A DNA stretch of 64,000 bases from Chitinophaga pollutisoli. GTDB taxonomy: Bacteria; Bacteroidota; Bacteroidia; Chitinophagales; Chitinophagaceae. The notes below the pieces were generated by a model. The model saw only the letters and a program-made list of their open reading frames with translations. It did not search any database and had not been told where the DNA came from. The stretch is from positions 4,618,001-4,682,000 of the forward strand of contig NZ_CP149822.1 of assembly GCF_038396755.1 (NCBI RefSeq). Reading direction: 5' to 3'. The position numbers and the translations under genes were made by a program. Positions 8,252 through 16,696 of the stretch are shown here, in pieces. Position 1 is the first letter of the stretch. The number at the start of each line of letters is the position of its first letter.

Positions 8252-9316
8252 TCAGTCTTCGGGATTGCGGCGGTATCTCCGCCATTTCTCCAGTACGCCG
8301 CTGAAGTCCGCTGGCATGGGGGCTTCGAATTGTATGAGCTTGCGGGTGCGCGGGTGGATGAACCCGAGCGTTTGCGCGTGCAGCGCGTGGCGCGGCATAA
8401 TCTCGAAGCAGTTGTCCACGAATTGTTTGTATTTGGCGAACACGGTGCCTTTCACGATGCGGTCGCCGCCGTAGGTATCGTCGTTGAAGAGCGGATGCCC
8501 GGTATGTTGCATGTGTACCCTGATCTGGTGCGTGCGGCCGGTTTCCAGCTTGCAGGCGATGAGGGTCACGTAATTATGGCGCTCCAGCACTTCGTAATGG
8601 GTGATGGCTTCCTTGCCGTATTCTCCGTCGGGATAAGCGTCCATAATTTTACGGAAACGCTGGTGGCGTCCCACATGCGCCACCACAGTGCCCGCGTCTT
8701 CCTCGAAATCGCCCCAAACGAGGGCGATGTAACGGCGCTCCACGGTGTGGTCGAAGAACTGTTTGGCGAGGTCGCTCATGGCCTTGTCCGACTTGGCGAC
8801 CACCAGCAGGCCGCTCGTATTCTTGTCGATACGGTGCACAAGGCCGAACCGGGGGATCTCGGGCTCGATGGCCGAACGGTCGTTCTCGTCGCCCAGGTAC
8901 CAGGCCAGCGCATTCACCAGCGTACCGGAATAGTTCCCGCAGCCGGGGTGCACCACCATCCCGGCGGGCTTATTCACCACCATCACGTCATCGTCTTCAT
9001 ACACAATGTCCAGCGGGATGTTTTCAGGCTTTATTTCGGTGGATTCGGGGTTTTTGGTGGAATAAACGATGAGCCTGTCGAGCGGGCGGACCTTATAATT
9101 CGCCTTTACGGGCTTGTCGTTCACGAGCACCATGCCTTTCTCGATAGACTGCTGCACCTTGTTGCGGGTAGCGCCTTCGATACGGGCCTGGATGAACTTG
9201 TCGATGCGCAGGGGCTCCTGGCCCTTGTCTACCACAAGGTTCACACGTTCGTATATCTCTTCGCTTCCATCCCCGTTTTCCAGTTCGTCTTCCAGTTCCG
9301 GCATGTGATCGGTCAT
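8252..9316 (-). CDS. RluA/RluD-family pseudouridine synthase
   Basis: A 354-residue enzyme converting uridine to pseudouridine in rRNA or tRNA. An S4 RNA-binding domain lies at about 30-95 (LRIDKFIQARIEGATRNKVQ). The catalytic block is FGLVHRIDKNTSGLLVVAKS, with the essential Asp in HRIDK. GRTHQIRVHM is the C-terminal motif. The architecture fits RluD, but the RNA site cannot be assigned. ATG 9316 is preferred: a TTG at 9334 lies inside the promoter region. It is divergent from lipB with mirrored promoters between them. Confidence 0.92.
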   Translation of the reverse strand: MTDHMPELEDELENGDGSEEIYERVNLVVDKGQEPLRIDKFIQARIEGATRNKVQQSIEKGMVLVNDKPVKANYKVRPLDRLIVYSTKNPESTEIKPENIPLDIVYEDDDVMVVNKPAGMVVHPGCGNYSGTLVNALAWYLGDENDRSAIEPEIPRFGLVHRIDKNTSGLLVVAKSDKAMSDLAKQFFDHTVERRYIALVWGDFEEDAGTVVAHVGRHQRFRKIMDAYPDGEYGKEAITHYEVLERHNYVTLIACKLETGRTHQIRVHMQHTGHPLFNDDTYGGDRIVKGTVFAKYKQFVDNCFEIMPRHALHAQTLGFIHPRTRKLIQFEAPMPADFSGVLEKWRRYRRNPED

Positions 9317-9330
9317 TGGTGAAAATTTTT

Positions 9331-9356
9331 GCAAAGATACTTTAAGTTATCTTTGC
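9331..9356. promoter_or_regulatory. Divergent back-to-back -7 elements of rluD-like gene and lipB
   Basis: GCAAAGATA (9331-9339) and TATCTTTGC (9348-9356) form a perfect 9-bp inverted repeat with an 8-base spacer. Each half is a TAnnTTTG element (TATCTTTG) on opposite strands. The right half serves lipB, whose ATG starts at 9362, and the left half serves the pseudouridine synthase. Confidence 0.65.
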
Positions 9357-9361
9357 AGGCG

Positions 9362-10099
9362 ATGAAACAGCAGATAATCGTGAATGATCTCGGGCGGATC
9401 CCTTACCGCGACGCCTGGGACCTGCAGGAGAAGCTCCTCCGGGAAGGTACCGACGCCAAAGCCGCCGCGCGCGAGGCCGGGGCGGGAACTATCCCTCAAA
9501 CCCGCCACCACCTGCTGTTTTGTGAGCATCCACCCGTCTATACCCTAGGCAAAAGCGGGGATATGGACCACCTCCTGGTGAGCGACGCCGACCTGGCGGC
9601 TAAAGGCATCCAGTTCGTCCAGACCAACCGCGGGGGCGACATCACTTTTCACGGGGAGGGTCAGATCGTGGGCTATCCCATCCTCGACCTCGAACGTTTC
9701 TACACCGATATCGGCCGCTACCTTCGGAACCTGGAAGAAGTCATCATCCGGACAATAGGGGAATATGGCCTGGCAGGAGAGCGCTCCAAGGGGGAAACCG
9801 GCGTTTGGCTCGATCCCTCCATTCCTGGCCGCGCCCGGAAAATCTGCGCCATGGGCGTGCGTTGCAGCCGCTGGGTCACCATGCATGGCTTCGCGCTGAA
9901 CGTCAATACCGACCTTTCTTACTTCAATAACATCGTGCCCTGCGGTATTCAGGACAAATCGGTGACTTCCCTGCAAAAAGAAACCGGGCGCACACTGCCG
10001 GAGGAGGAAGTGCGGGCCCGGATCGTACACCATTTCTCTGAAATCTTCGACGCCGAAATGGTAAGAGGCGCCTTATTCCCGGCGGGAGCTGATATTTAA
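9362..10099 (+). CDS. lipB: Lipoyl(octanoyl) transferase LipB
   Basis: A 245-residue cytoplasmic enzyme that moves octanoate from acyl carrier protein to lipoyl domains, the first step of lipoate synthesis. The family signature NRGGDITFHGEGQIVGYPI is present. KICAMGVRCSRWVTMHGFAL follows, and the catalytic cysteine lies in NNIVPCGI. The conserved lysine is in the KICA motif. ATG 9362 follows a TATCTTTG element by six bases; the in-frame upstream codons lie before the promoter. The stop overlaps the end of the convergent gene at 10096. Confidence 0.95.
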   Translation: MKQQIIVNDLGRIPYRDAWDLQEKLLREGTDAKAAAREAGAGTIPQTRHHLLFCEHPPVYTLGKSGDMDHLLVSDADLAAKGIQFVQTNRGGDITFHGEGQIVGYPILDLERFYTDIGRYLRNLEEVIIRTIGEYGLAGERSKGETGVWLDPSIPGRARKICAMGVRCSRWVTMHGFALNVNTDLSYFNNIVPCGIQDKSVTSLQKETGRTLPEEEVRARIVHHFSEIFDAEMVRGALFPAGADI

Positions 10100-10803
10100 C
10101 GGTAGCTCAGCGGGATGTAAAGATTCCATTTCTCCAGCAGCTTGCCGTTCTCGAAAACCTCGAAATCAAACCAGCCGGCATGCATGAAAATCGCTTTCTC
10201 CAGGATGAGGAAAGGCTCCGCTACATGTTCCACCTCGAAGAGTAACTGCCCGGTTGCCTCGTAAAACTTCACGGAATATTTCTTCTGCAATGCCATCGGC
10301 AGCTTGATATTCACGTTCCCGTCTGCGGTTGTGTATATGTAGTTGGATGGTTTCCAGGGAATAACCTGCTTTTCGCCCTCGGCGTTGGTGGTCGTCATCG
10401 TCGGGATGTCGGAGGCGCCGAGCTTGGTGTCTCCCGCGATGGTGGAATCAGCCGTAGCCAGCACTACTTTGGTATGCATGTAGGTATTGTTCTTGAAAAG
10501 AATGAATAACCGGTAATAATTCTTGCCGGGAAGCGGCTTGTTATCGAGGTAGGCGTTCCGTTGCGAAGTGGGATTGGTCGCATACCCGATGGTGGTAAAG
10601 TTCAGCACGCTGTCGAGCGAACGCTGCACACCGATCTGAACGGCATTGGGAAAGCCGGAAATCCAGTCCAGCTGGATTTTCCCTGTTTTGATCAATGCCG
10701 AAAACTCCGGCAATACGGGCGGCACGAATTCCTGCGCCTTTACGCGGGAAAAGGTGGCCGTTACGAACATCAACACAATTAAACATCTAACCGTCTGCTT
10801 CAT
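10096..10803 (-). CDS. Secreted protein of unknown function
   Basis: A 235-residue protein with a signal peptide (MKQTVRCLIVLMFVTATFSR, then VKAQ). After it, FSALIKTGKIQLDWISGF through NYYRLFILFKNNT looks like one fibronectin III-like beta-sandwich. The C-terminal half (SVKFYEATGQLLFEVEHV) resembles the T9SS-type sorting tails in pattern, but the end WNLYIPLSYR is not a convincing match. An upstream ATG at 10812 is in frame. A TAAATTTG element lies at 10837-10844. Convergent with lipB, overlapping it by four bases. No function is assigned. Confidence 0.7.
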   Translation of the reverse strand: MKQTVRCLIVLMFVTATFSRVKAQEFVPPVLPEFSALIKTGKIQLDWISGFPNAVQIGVQRSLDSVLNFTTIGYATNPTSQRNAYLDNKPLPGKNYYRLFILFKNNTYMHTKVVLATADSTIAGDTKLGASDIPTMTTTNAEGEKQVIPWKPSNYIYTTADGNVNIKLPMALQKKYSVKFYEATGQLLFEVEHVAEPFLILEKAIFMHAGWFDFEVFENGKLLEKWNLYIPLSYR

Positions 10804-10836
10804 ACAGTACATACTTGTCTGGTCTTCTTAAGTTGG

Positions 10837-10844
10837 CAAATTTA
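10837..10844 (-). promoter_or_regulatory. -7 promoter element of the secreted protein at 10096
   Basis: Reads TAAATTTG on the minus strand, an exact TAnnTTTG match, 33 bases before the chosen start codon. Confidence 0.5.
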
Positions 10845-10926
10845 GGATCTGAAGGTCAAATATACGCTGCCGGTGCGTAAAAGCCTACCCGCATCCAGAA
10901 CCTTGCCAGTATCCGTGACAGGGTTG

Positions 10927-11823
10927 TTAAAAATGTAAAGTTTCTGGTGGAAGGGAGGCGTTTCCCTGCAGCCCGCCCGTATGGATGAGCAGGATGTTGC
11001 TGCCTGCCGGGAAGCGGTCTTCGCCGGCCATTTTGCGGAACGCGAGCACGAGCTTGCCGGTGTAGACCCGGTCGGTGGGGGTACCGGTTTGCGCGTAAAA
11101 GTCATTCATCTCCGCGATCAGCGCCGGGGAGATCTTTGCGAAGCCGCCTTCATGGTAATCGTGCAGTATCCCCCAGTTCCCGCGATCCTCTTCCAACAAT
11201 CCCCGCACTTCATCTTCCACGGAAATGGCCCCCTTCAGCGCCGAAATCCCCAGGAACTGCGCCTGGATCCCCCGTTTCCCCGCGCCATTGACGAGACCGG
11301 CCAGCGTAGTGCCCGTGCCCGTGGCGCAGAGAATATGTGTAAAGGGGGTGAAATCCCCCAAATCCAATATCTCTTCACATCCCGCCGCACCTTCCGCATT
11401 GCCGCCCCCTTCCGGGATAATATACGCCCCGTCCGTAACTGTCCGCAATTCCTCCGGAATTTTACCCTTCTTTGCCTTATCGTAGGCCTCACGGGAAACA
11501 TGCACGATCCGCATGCCCAGGGCCGCCGCGTCCGTCAATGTCTGCGAGGGTTCCGGCGGCGCTTCCCCGCGCACGATTCCCGTCACTGGTGCGCCCTGCA
11601 ACTTGCAGGCCGCCGCTGTGGCATGCAGGTGGTTCGACCACGGGCCCCCGAACGTTACCACGGGCAAACCGCCCGCCGCTTCGAGATTGCGCTTCAGCTT
11701 AAACCATTTGTTGCCCTGCACCAGCGGATGGATTTGGTCCAAACGCAACATGGCTGCCCGGATGTTCCCAGGCAGCCATGTTGTATGAAAATTTTGCAGT
11801 AAGTCTTTAGTGGAAAAGCGCAT
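10927..11823 (-). CDS. PLP-dependent deaminase/D-cysteine desulfhydrase family enzyme
   Basis: A 298-residue fold-type II PLP enzyme. The block LVQGNKWFKLKRNL contains the Schiff-base lysine (GNK). TFGGPWSNHLHATAAA is the substrate-binding loop that follows it in this family, and ILLIHTGGLQG is the C-terminal phosphate-side motif. Family members either break down 1-aminocyclopropane-1-carboxylate or release H2S from D-cysteine. The usual ACC deaminase residues cannot be confirmed by eye, so desulfhydrase-like is the safer call. It overlaps the end of the hexosaminidase gene by 17 bases, indicating one transcript. Confidence 0.85.
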   Translation of the reverse strand: MRFSTKDLLQNFHTTWLPGNIRAAMLRLDQIHPLVQGNKWFKLKRNLEAAGGLPVVTFGGPWSNHLHATAAACKLQGAPVTGIVRGEAPPEPSQTLTDAAALGMRIVHVSREAYDKAKKGKIPEELRTVTDGAYIIPEGGGNAEGAAGCEEILDLGDFTPFTHILCATGTGTTLAGLVNGAGKRGIQAQFLGISALKGAISVEDEVRGLLEEDRGNWGILHDYHEGGFAKISPALIAEMNDFYAQTGTPTDRVYTGKLVLAFRKMAGEDRFPAGSNILLIHTGGLQGNASLPPETLHF

Positions 11824-14128
11824 TCCGCAAGTTAAGGCTTTGTTTGCCTTTCACGCCGATATTGATTTTCAGCATGTCGCCGCCGCCCGCGTCGAAGTAT
11901 TGCACTTTAATGCGGTGGTAGCCTCTGCGCAGGGGTACGATACCCGTTTGCGTGGTGGGCGCGTGCTCGCCGTCGTTCTGCACGATCTCCTCGCCGTCGA
12001 TGCTTACGATGGAGCCGTCGTCGGATGTGGATGCGATCTCGTACAGTCCGTCTTCGTCCACTTTCACATATCCTTCGAATATGGCGCCGAACGCGGGATG
12101 CCGCTGGAAAGCGCGGATCGAGAAGTCGTTCATCACGCCGCTGGTATCTGCCGTGCCGCTCACTTTCGCCGCGGCGGTGAAGGTTTTGAAATACCCCTGG
12201 AATTTAATCCCTTTTCCGGCCGGCGTTACGCTCACCGCGGGTTTGTACGACTTGCGGGTGTATGTGTTGCTGTACACCCCGCTGCTGCGGCCGGATTCGG
12301 GGAGCGTTACGATGTATTTGAGCGTAATGGTCTCGTCGCGTTTCGGTGCGATAATGATCGGCGCGCCGGCTACCGGGCTTTTTACTGTCGGTTCCGATCC
12401 GTCGAGCGTGTAATGAATTGCCGCACCGGCCATGGGCGGCTCGAGTTTCACCACCGAACGCTGCGCGGCGTTCTGGATCGTTGAAGCGCCCACGCCTTCG
12501 CCGCCGCCGCCGGATGGGTCGGCGATCACGGTGTTTTCAGCGCCGATGGCTTCCGGGATCCGGAAGTTCACGCCGCGCTTGTCGAGGTCGTACAATACGC
12601 CGCGCATCCGCTTGCGGAAATCGGTGTAATCTTTTTTCGCTTTAGGGCTCCAGGTGATCTCCGCCAGCGCCAGGGCGCGGGGGAACGTGAAGTAATCCGA
12701 TACGGGGCCGGAAGGAATATATTCCGTCCACACGTTGCCCTGCACGCCGATGATGTGTTTCTGCTCTTCGGGCGTGAGGTCGGCGGGGAGCGGTTCGTAG
12801 CCGTAAACTTTATCCAGCGGCAGGTAGCCGCCGATCGCCAGTGGTTCGCCGGAAGGCGCGCCCTGGTAATAATCGAGATAGAGGTAAGTATTCGGCGTCA
12901 TGATCACGTCGTGGCGTTGCCGTGCGGCTTCTTTGCCACCGGCTTCGCCGCGCCAGCTCATCACGGTGGCGTCGGGCGCGAGGCCGCCTTCGAGGATTTC
13001 GTCCCAGCCAATGATCTTGCGGCCTTTGGCGTTGAGGAATTTCTCCATGCGGGAGATGAAATAACTCTGCAATTCGTGCTCGTCTTTCAGCCCCAGCGCC
13101 TTGATGCGCGACTGGCATTTGGCGCATTGCTTCCAGCGGTCTTTCGGGCATTCGTCGCCGCCGATGTGGATGTACTGGCTGGGGAAGAGGGGCAGGATTT
13201 CGGTGAGCACATCTTCCAGGAACGTGAACGTTTCGTCGTTGCCTGCACAGAATACTTCTTTGTGCACGCCCCATTTGGTGGACACTTCATACGGCCCGCC
13301 GGTGCAACCCAGCTGGGGGTAGGAGGCGAGCGCCGCGGTGGCGTGGCCGGGCATTTCGATTTCGGGGACGACGGTCACGAAGCGTTCCGCGGCGTAGGCC
13401 ACGATGTCTTTCACTTCTTCCTGCGTATAAAAGCCGCCGTGCGGTGTGCCGTCGAATTTATTTTCGCTGAGATGGCCTTTGGACGTCTCCTTCCGCTGCG
13501 AGCCCACGGTGGTGAGGCGCGGGTATTTCTTGATCTCGATGCGCCAGCCCTGGTCTTCGGTGAGGTGCCAGTGGAAACGGTTGAGCTTCAGCGAAGCGAT
13601 CACGTCGATGTACTGCTTGATGTAATTTACCGGCAGGTAATACCGGCCCACGTCGAGCATCACGCCGCGATAACCGAAGCGCGGCTGGTCTTTGATGGTG
13701 ACCTGCGGCAGTACGAGCCCCAGTTTGGTCTTGTTCCGTGAAATTTGCTGCAGGGTTTGCAGGCCATAGAACAATCCCGCTTCGTGCCCTTGCAGCACGG
13801 CTTTGCGGTTGGTGATGGTGAGCTGGTAGCCTTCGCGTGGCAGATGGTCATCATCGGAAAAGATCACATGCGCGTCTTGCATGGTGCCTTTCTGTAGCTT
13901 CAGGCCGAAATTGGCGTCGAGGTAAGCGGCATAGAGTTTAGCCATGCGCTCGGCGGATTCGCTGTTGGCGAAATACCGGGCGTTGGTGCCCTGCAGGGTC
14001 AGTGTTCCCGTTTTTTCCTCGATGGAGGCCGGTACGGGCACCACGTTCACCTGGGGTCTGGCCGTCAGTTGCGCCTTGGCGGCGAACGTCAGGCACAGGG
14101 CTAAAGCGGATAGGAGCGTTTTTTTCAT
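11807..14128 (-). CDS. GH20 beta-N-acetylhexosaminidase with PA14 domain
   Basis: A 773-residue secreted enzyme that removes terminal beta-linked GlcNAc or GalNAc. Order: signal peptide (KKTLLSALALCLTFAAKAQ), GH20b domain (about 25-150), GH20 barrel (about 155-505, with RFGYRGVMLDVGRYY and the catalytic Asp-Glu in HIGGDECPKDRW). A chitobiase-type C-terminal segment (about 545-620, IHYTLDGSEPTVKS) follows, then a PA14 domain (about 640-765, YEIASTSDDGSIVSIDG) that probably binds sugar. The chosen ATG begins the signal peptide; an upstream in-frame ATG would mask it. Neighbouring fucosidase and amino-sugar kinase genes suggest animal or fungal glycan breakdown. Confidence 0.95.
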   Translation of the reverse strand: MKKTLLSALALCLTFAAKAQLTARPQVNVVPVPASIEEKTGTLTLQGTNARYFANSESAERMAKLYAAYLDANFGLKLQKGTMQDAHVIFSDDDHLPREGYQLTITNRKAVLQGHEAGLFYGLQTLQQISRNKTKLGLVLPQVTIKDQPRFGYRGVMLDVGRYYLPVNYIKQYIDVIASLKLNRFHWHLTEDQGWRIEIKKYPRLTTVGSQRKETSKGHLSENKFDGTPHGGFYTQEEVKDIVAYAAERFVTVVPEIEMPGHATAALASYPQLGCTGGPYEVSTKWGVHKEVFCAGNDETFTFLEDVLTEILPLFPSQYIHIGGDECPKDRWKQCAKCQSRIKALGLKDEHELQSYFISRMEKFLNAKGRKIIGWDEILEGGLAPDATVMSWRGEAGGKEAARQRHDVIMTPNTYLYLDYYQGAPSGEPLAIGGYLPLDKVYGYEPLPADLTPEEQKHIIGVQGNVWTEYIPSGPVSDYFTFPRALALAEITWSPKAKKDYTDFRKRMRGVLYDLDKRGVNFRIPEAIGAENTVIADPSGGGGEGVGASTIQNAAQRSVVKLEPPMAGAAIHYTLDGSEPTVKSPVAGAPIIIAPKRDETITLKYIVTLPESGRSSGVYSNTYTRKSYKPAVSVTPAGKGIKFQGYFKTFTAAAKVSGTADTSGVMNDFSIRAFQRHPAFGAIFEGYVKVDEDGLYEIASTSDDGSIVSIDGEEIVQNDGEHAPTTQTGIVPLRRGYHRIKVQYFDAGGGDMLKINIGVKGKQSLNLRNALFH

Positions 14129-14165
14129 CTGTGCGTTTTTATATACGTGGGTTTTTAGGCTTTGT

Positions 14166-15530
14166 CTATCCCTGCAATCCACCCTTCCCGCGGTACAGTT
14201 TCACGGGCTTGTCGAGCTTCAGCTCCAGTACGGTCATGTATGTGTCGAGGACGGTTTCGGGCACGTTGATGTAGACGATCCCGGGCACGGGGCTCCAGCT
14301 GATCTTGCCTACGATCTTGTGCTTCAGTTTTGTTCCGTTCCCCACAACCGTAATTTCCTTGATCGCATTGTCAAGCCCTTTCACCATGATCTCGCCGGAT
14401 TGTTTGGCGGGCAGGAAGAGGTAGAGTGTGGAAGAATCTTTACTTAAAGTAGTAGGTCCGTAGAAGTGGCCCTGCGGGATGCCGCCGAGCGTACCGAAAA
14501 TAGCGGTCTCATGCTTTTTGTTCCATTTGCCCAGTTCGCGGAGCACGTTTTCTTCCTCGGGCGGGATGGTACCGTCGGCCTTGGGACCGATGTCGAGCAG
14601 CATGTTGCCGCCGTTGCCGATGGCATCGGCGAATATGGTGATTACTTCGTAGGGTGTTTTCCAGTTGGTGTCCTGCGGCTGCCATCCCCAGTTGTTGTTG
14701 ATGGTCATACAAAGCTCCCACCAACGGAAGCTCGGGCGCTGCACGGGGAAGTTCTGCTCCGGGGTGTCGTAGTCGCCGTATCCCATGAGGCGGCCGTTGA
14801 TGATGGTGTTGGGGTTGTGCGTGGTGAGCATCTTGCGCACCTTTTGCGCTTCCCATTCGTCGGCGCTGTGTTCCCAGTCGCCGTCGAACCACCAGAGATC
14901 GGGGTTGAACTGGTTCATAACTTCAGCCATTTGTCCCTGGTAGAATTTGCGGAAACGTTCCCAGCGGGCGGTGTCGTCTTTGATCTGATACCGGCTGCTG
15001 TCTTTCAGGAAACCGGGATAATCGTCGCTGGTCCAGTCGATGAGCGAAAAATACGCGCCGGCTTTGATGCCGCGTTGGCGGATGGCATCGAAGAAGGGGG
15101 TGAGCACATCGCGTTTGGCGGGTGTGGCTTTGGCGGTGCTGAGGTCGTTGAGTTTGGTATCCCAGAGGGCCACGCCGTCGTGGTGCTTGGTGGTGATCAC
15201 GGTGTAGCGGGCGCCGGAGGCGGCGATGAGGTCGGCCCAGGCCTGGGGATCGTATTTATCAGCGGTGAAGCCTTTTATTTGCGCCATGTAATCGGCGTGT
15301 GAAATCTTTCTGTTGTGGAAGCTCCAGCTTTCATCGATCCCGTTCACGGAGTAAATGCCCCAGTGAATGAAGATCCCGAGCTTGGCGTCGGCGAACCATT
15401 GCATTTTCTCTTTGATCTCTTCCGGATTCGTCTTTTGTTGCTGCTGCAGCGGCTGTTCCTGCTGCGGTCCTTTTTGTGCGCAGGAGGCAAGTAGCGACGC
15501 CATGGCTCCCGCCAGTACTAGTTTTTTCAT
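14166..15530 (-). CDS. GH29 alpha-L-fucosidase, lipoprotein
   Basis: A 454-residue fucosidase. The N-terminus KKLVLAGAMASLLASCAQ has a lipobox (LASC), so the mature protein is probably anchored in a membrane by lipid. The barrel starts WFADAKLGIFIHWGIYSVNG, continues VITTKHHDGVALWD, and has the likely nucleophile Asp in DLWWFDGDWEHS. GNGGNMLLDIGPKADGTIP closes the barrel. It releases alpha-linked L-fucose. The start at 15530 was chosen because it begins the lipoprotein signal. It lies 37 bases upstream of the GH20 gene on the same strand, and the two probably act together. Confidence 0.93.
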   Translation of the reverse strand: MKKLVLAGAMASLLASCAQKGPQQEQPLQQQQKTNPEEIKEKMQWFADAKLGIFIHWGIYSVNGIDESWSFHNRKISHADYMAQIKGFTADKYDPQAWADLIAASGARYTVITTKHHDGVALWDTKLNDLSTAKATPAKRDVLTPFFDAIRQRGIKAGAYFSLIDWTSDDYPGFLKDSSRYQIKDDTARWERFRKFYQGQMAEVMNQFNPDLWWFDGDWEHSADEWEAQKVRKMLTTHNPNTIINGRLMGYGDYDTPEQNFPVQRPSFRWWELCMTINNNWGWQPQDTNWKTPYEVITIFADAIGNGGNMLLDIGPKADGTIPPEEENVLRELGKWNKKHETAIFGTLGGIPQGHFYGPTTLSKDSSTLYLFLPAKQSGEIMVKGLDNAIKEITVVGNGTKLKHKIVGKISWSPVPGIVYINVPETVLDTYMTVLELKLDKPVKLYRGKGGLQG

Positions 15531-15641
15531 TTGAAGCTGTTTGTTAACAAGAAATTCATGTACACTGTTTCTCAATCCCCGTTGCTTATCATACTTGGTG
15601 TTGGCATGAGCGGGGTGGCTGCTCCCGTAGGGGCAAGGTCA

Positions 15642-15649
15642 CAAAAATA
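15642..15649 (-). promoter_or_regulatory. Candidate -7 element of the GH29/GH20 transcript
   Basis: Reads TATTTTTG on the minus strand, 111 bases before the GH29 start. The rest of 15531-15787 is AT-rich intergenic sequence with no gene. A near-match TACTTTTA around 15754 could serve the + strand nucleotidyltransferase. Confidence 0.4.
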
Positions 15650-15787
15650 GACGGATTCAATAAAAACGGCGCTTTTTTTGTATAACCGGTCGAAAAAATA
15701 ACGGATTATAACGGTTTGGGAAAAATTTAATGTTTACTTTTAGCCCCCGATATTAATTCGACCTGACAATTAAAACTAATATCAGCA

Positions 15788-16687
15788 ATGCAACCGACTT
15801 TATTGATCCTGGCGGCCGGTATGGCCAGCCGGTACGGAAGTTTGAAACAGATCCAGCAATTTGGCCCCAGCGGTGAAACGATCATCGACTATTCCATTTA
15901 TGACGCTATCCGCGCAGGTTTTGGAAAAATCGTGTTCATTATCCGTGAAAATTTTGCGGCGGAATTCAAAGAGATTTTCGAGCCGAAACTGAAAGGCAAA
16001 GTAGAAACGGCGTACGTTTTTCAAGATATGAACGCATTCACCGAAGGGTTCGAAGTACCGGCCGACCGTACGAAGCCCTGGGGTACCGCTCACGCAGTAC
16101 TTTGCGCGAAAGACGCTATCAGCGAGCCATTCGCGGTGATCAATGCCGACGACTTCTATGGCCGCGACGCATTCGAGAAAATGGCGGAGTTCCTGCGCAA
16201 CGAATGCGATTCCAACCGCTACAGCGTGGTAGGGTATGAGCTGGGCAAAACCGTGAGCGAATACGGTTCCGTATCCCGCGGCGTTTGCGAAGTGAATGCC
16301 GAAGGCAACCTGGCCGGTATCGTGGAGCGTACAAAGATTACCGTGGAAGATGGTAAGATCGCGTACGAAGACGGCGACCAGAAAGTGGAGCTGGGCCCTA
16401 AAACGCCCGTGTCCATGAACTTCTGGGGTTTCGATCCTTCCGTGTTCGAAGTGAGCGAAAAACTGTTCAGCCAGTTCCTCGAGCAAAACCTTTCCAATCC
16501 CAAATCAGAATTCTTCATCCCCATCGTGGTGGATTCCTTCATCGCAGCGGGCCTGGGTTCCGTAAAAGTGATCCCCACCAGCTCGCAATGGTTCGGTGTT
16601 ACCTATAAGGAAGACGCTCCGGGCGTACAGGCTTCCCTGTCCGCTCTCGTGAACGGCGGAGAATATCCCGACAACCTCTGGAAATAA
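15788..16687 (+). CDS. Sugar-phosphate nucleotidyltransferase
   Basis: A 299-residue cytoplasmic NTP transferase. The N-terminal LILAAGMASRYGSLKQIQQF is the nucleotide-binding signature (GxGxR-like with a downstream Lys). PWGTAHAVLCAK and FAVINADDFYGRDAF hold the conserved metal-binding Asp pair. It should join a sugar-1-phosphate to a nucleotide, giving an NDP-sugar. The kinase gene nine bases downstream resembles N-acetylhexosamine 1-kinase, so the likely substrate is GlcNAc-1-P or GalNAc-1-P; this is inferred from context. The substrate pocket cannot be read from sequence. Confidence 0.85.
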   Translation: MQPTLLILAAGMASRYGSLKQIQQFGPSGETIIDYSIYDAIRAGFGKIVFIIRENFAAEFKEIFEPKLKGKVETAYVFQDMNAFTEGFEVPADRTKPWGTAHAVLCAKDAISEPFAVINADDFYGRDAFEKMAEFLRNECDSNRYSVVGYELGKTVSEYGSVSRGVCEVNAEGNLAGIVERTKITVEDGKIAYEDGDQKVELGPKTPVSMNFWGFDPSVFEVSEKLFSQFLEQNLSNPKSEFFIPIVVDSFIAAGLGSVKVIPTSSQWFGVTYKEDAPGVQASLSALVNGGEYPDNLWK

Positions 16688-16696
16688 GCAGCATTA

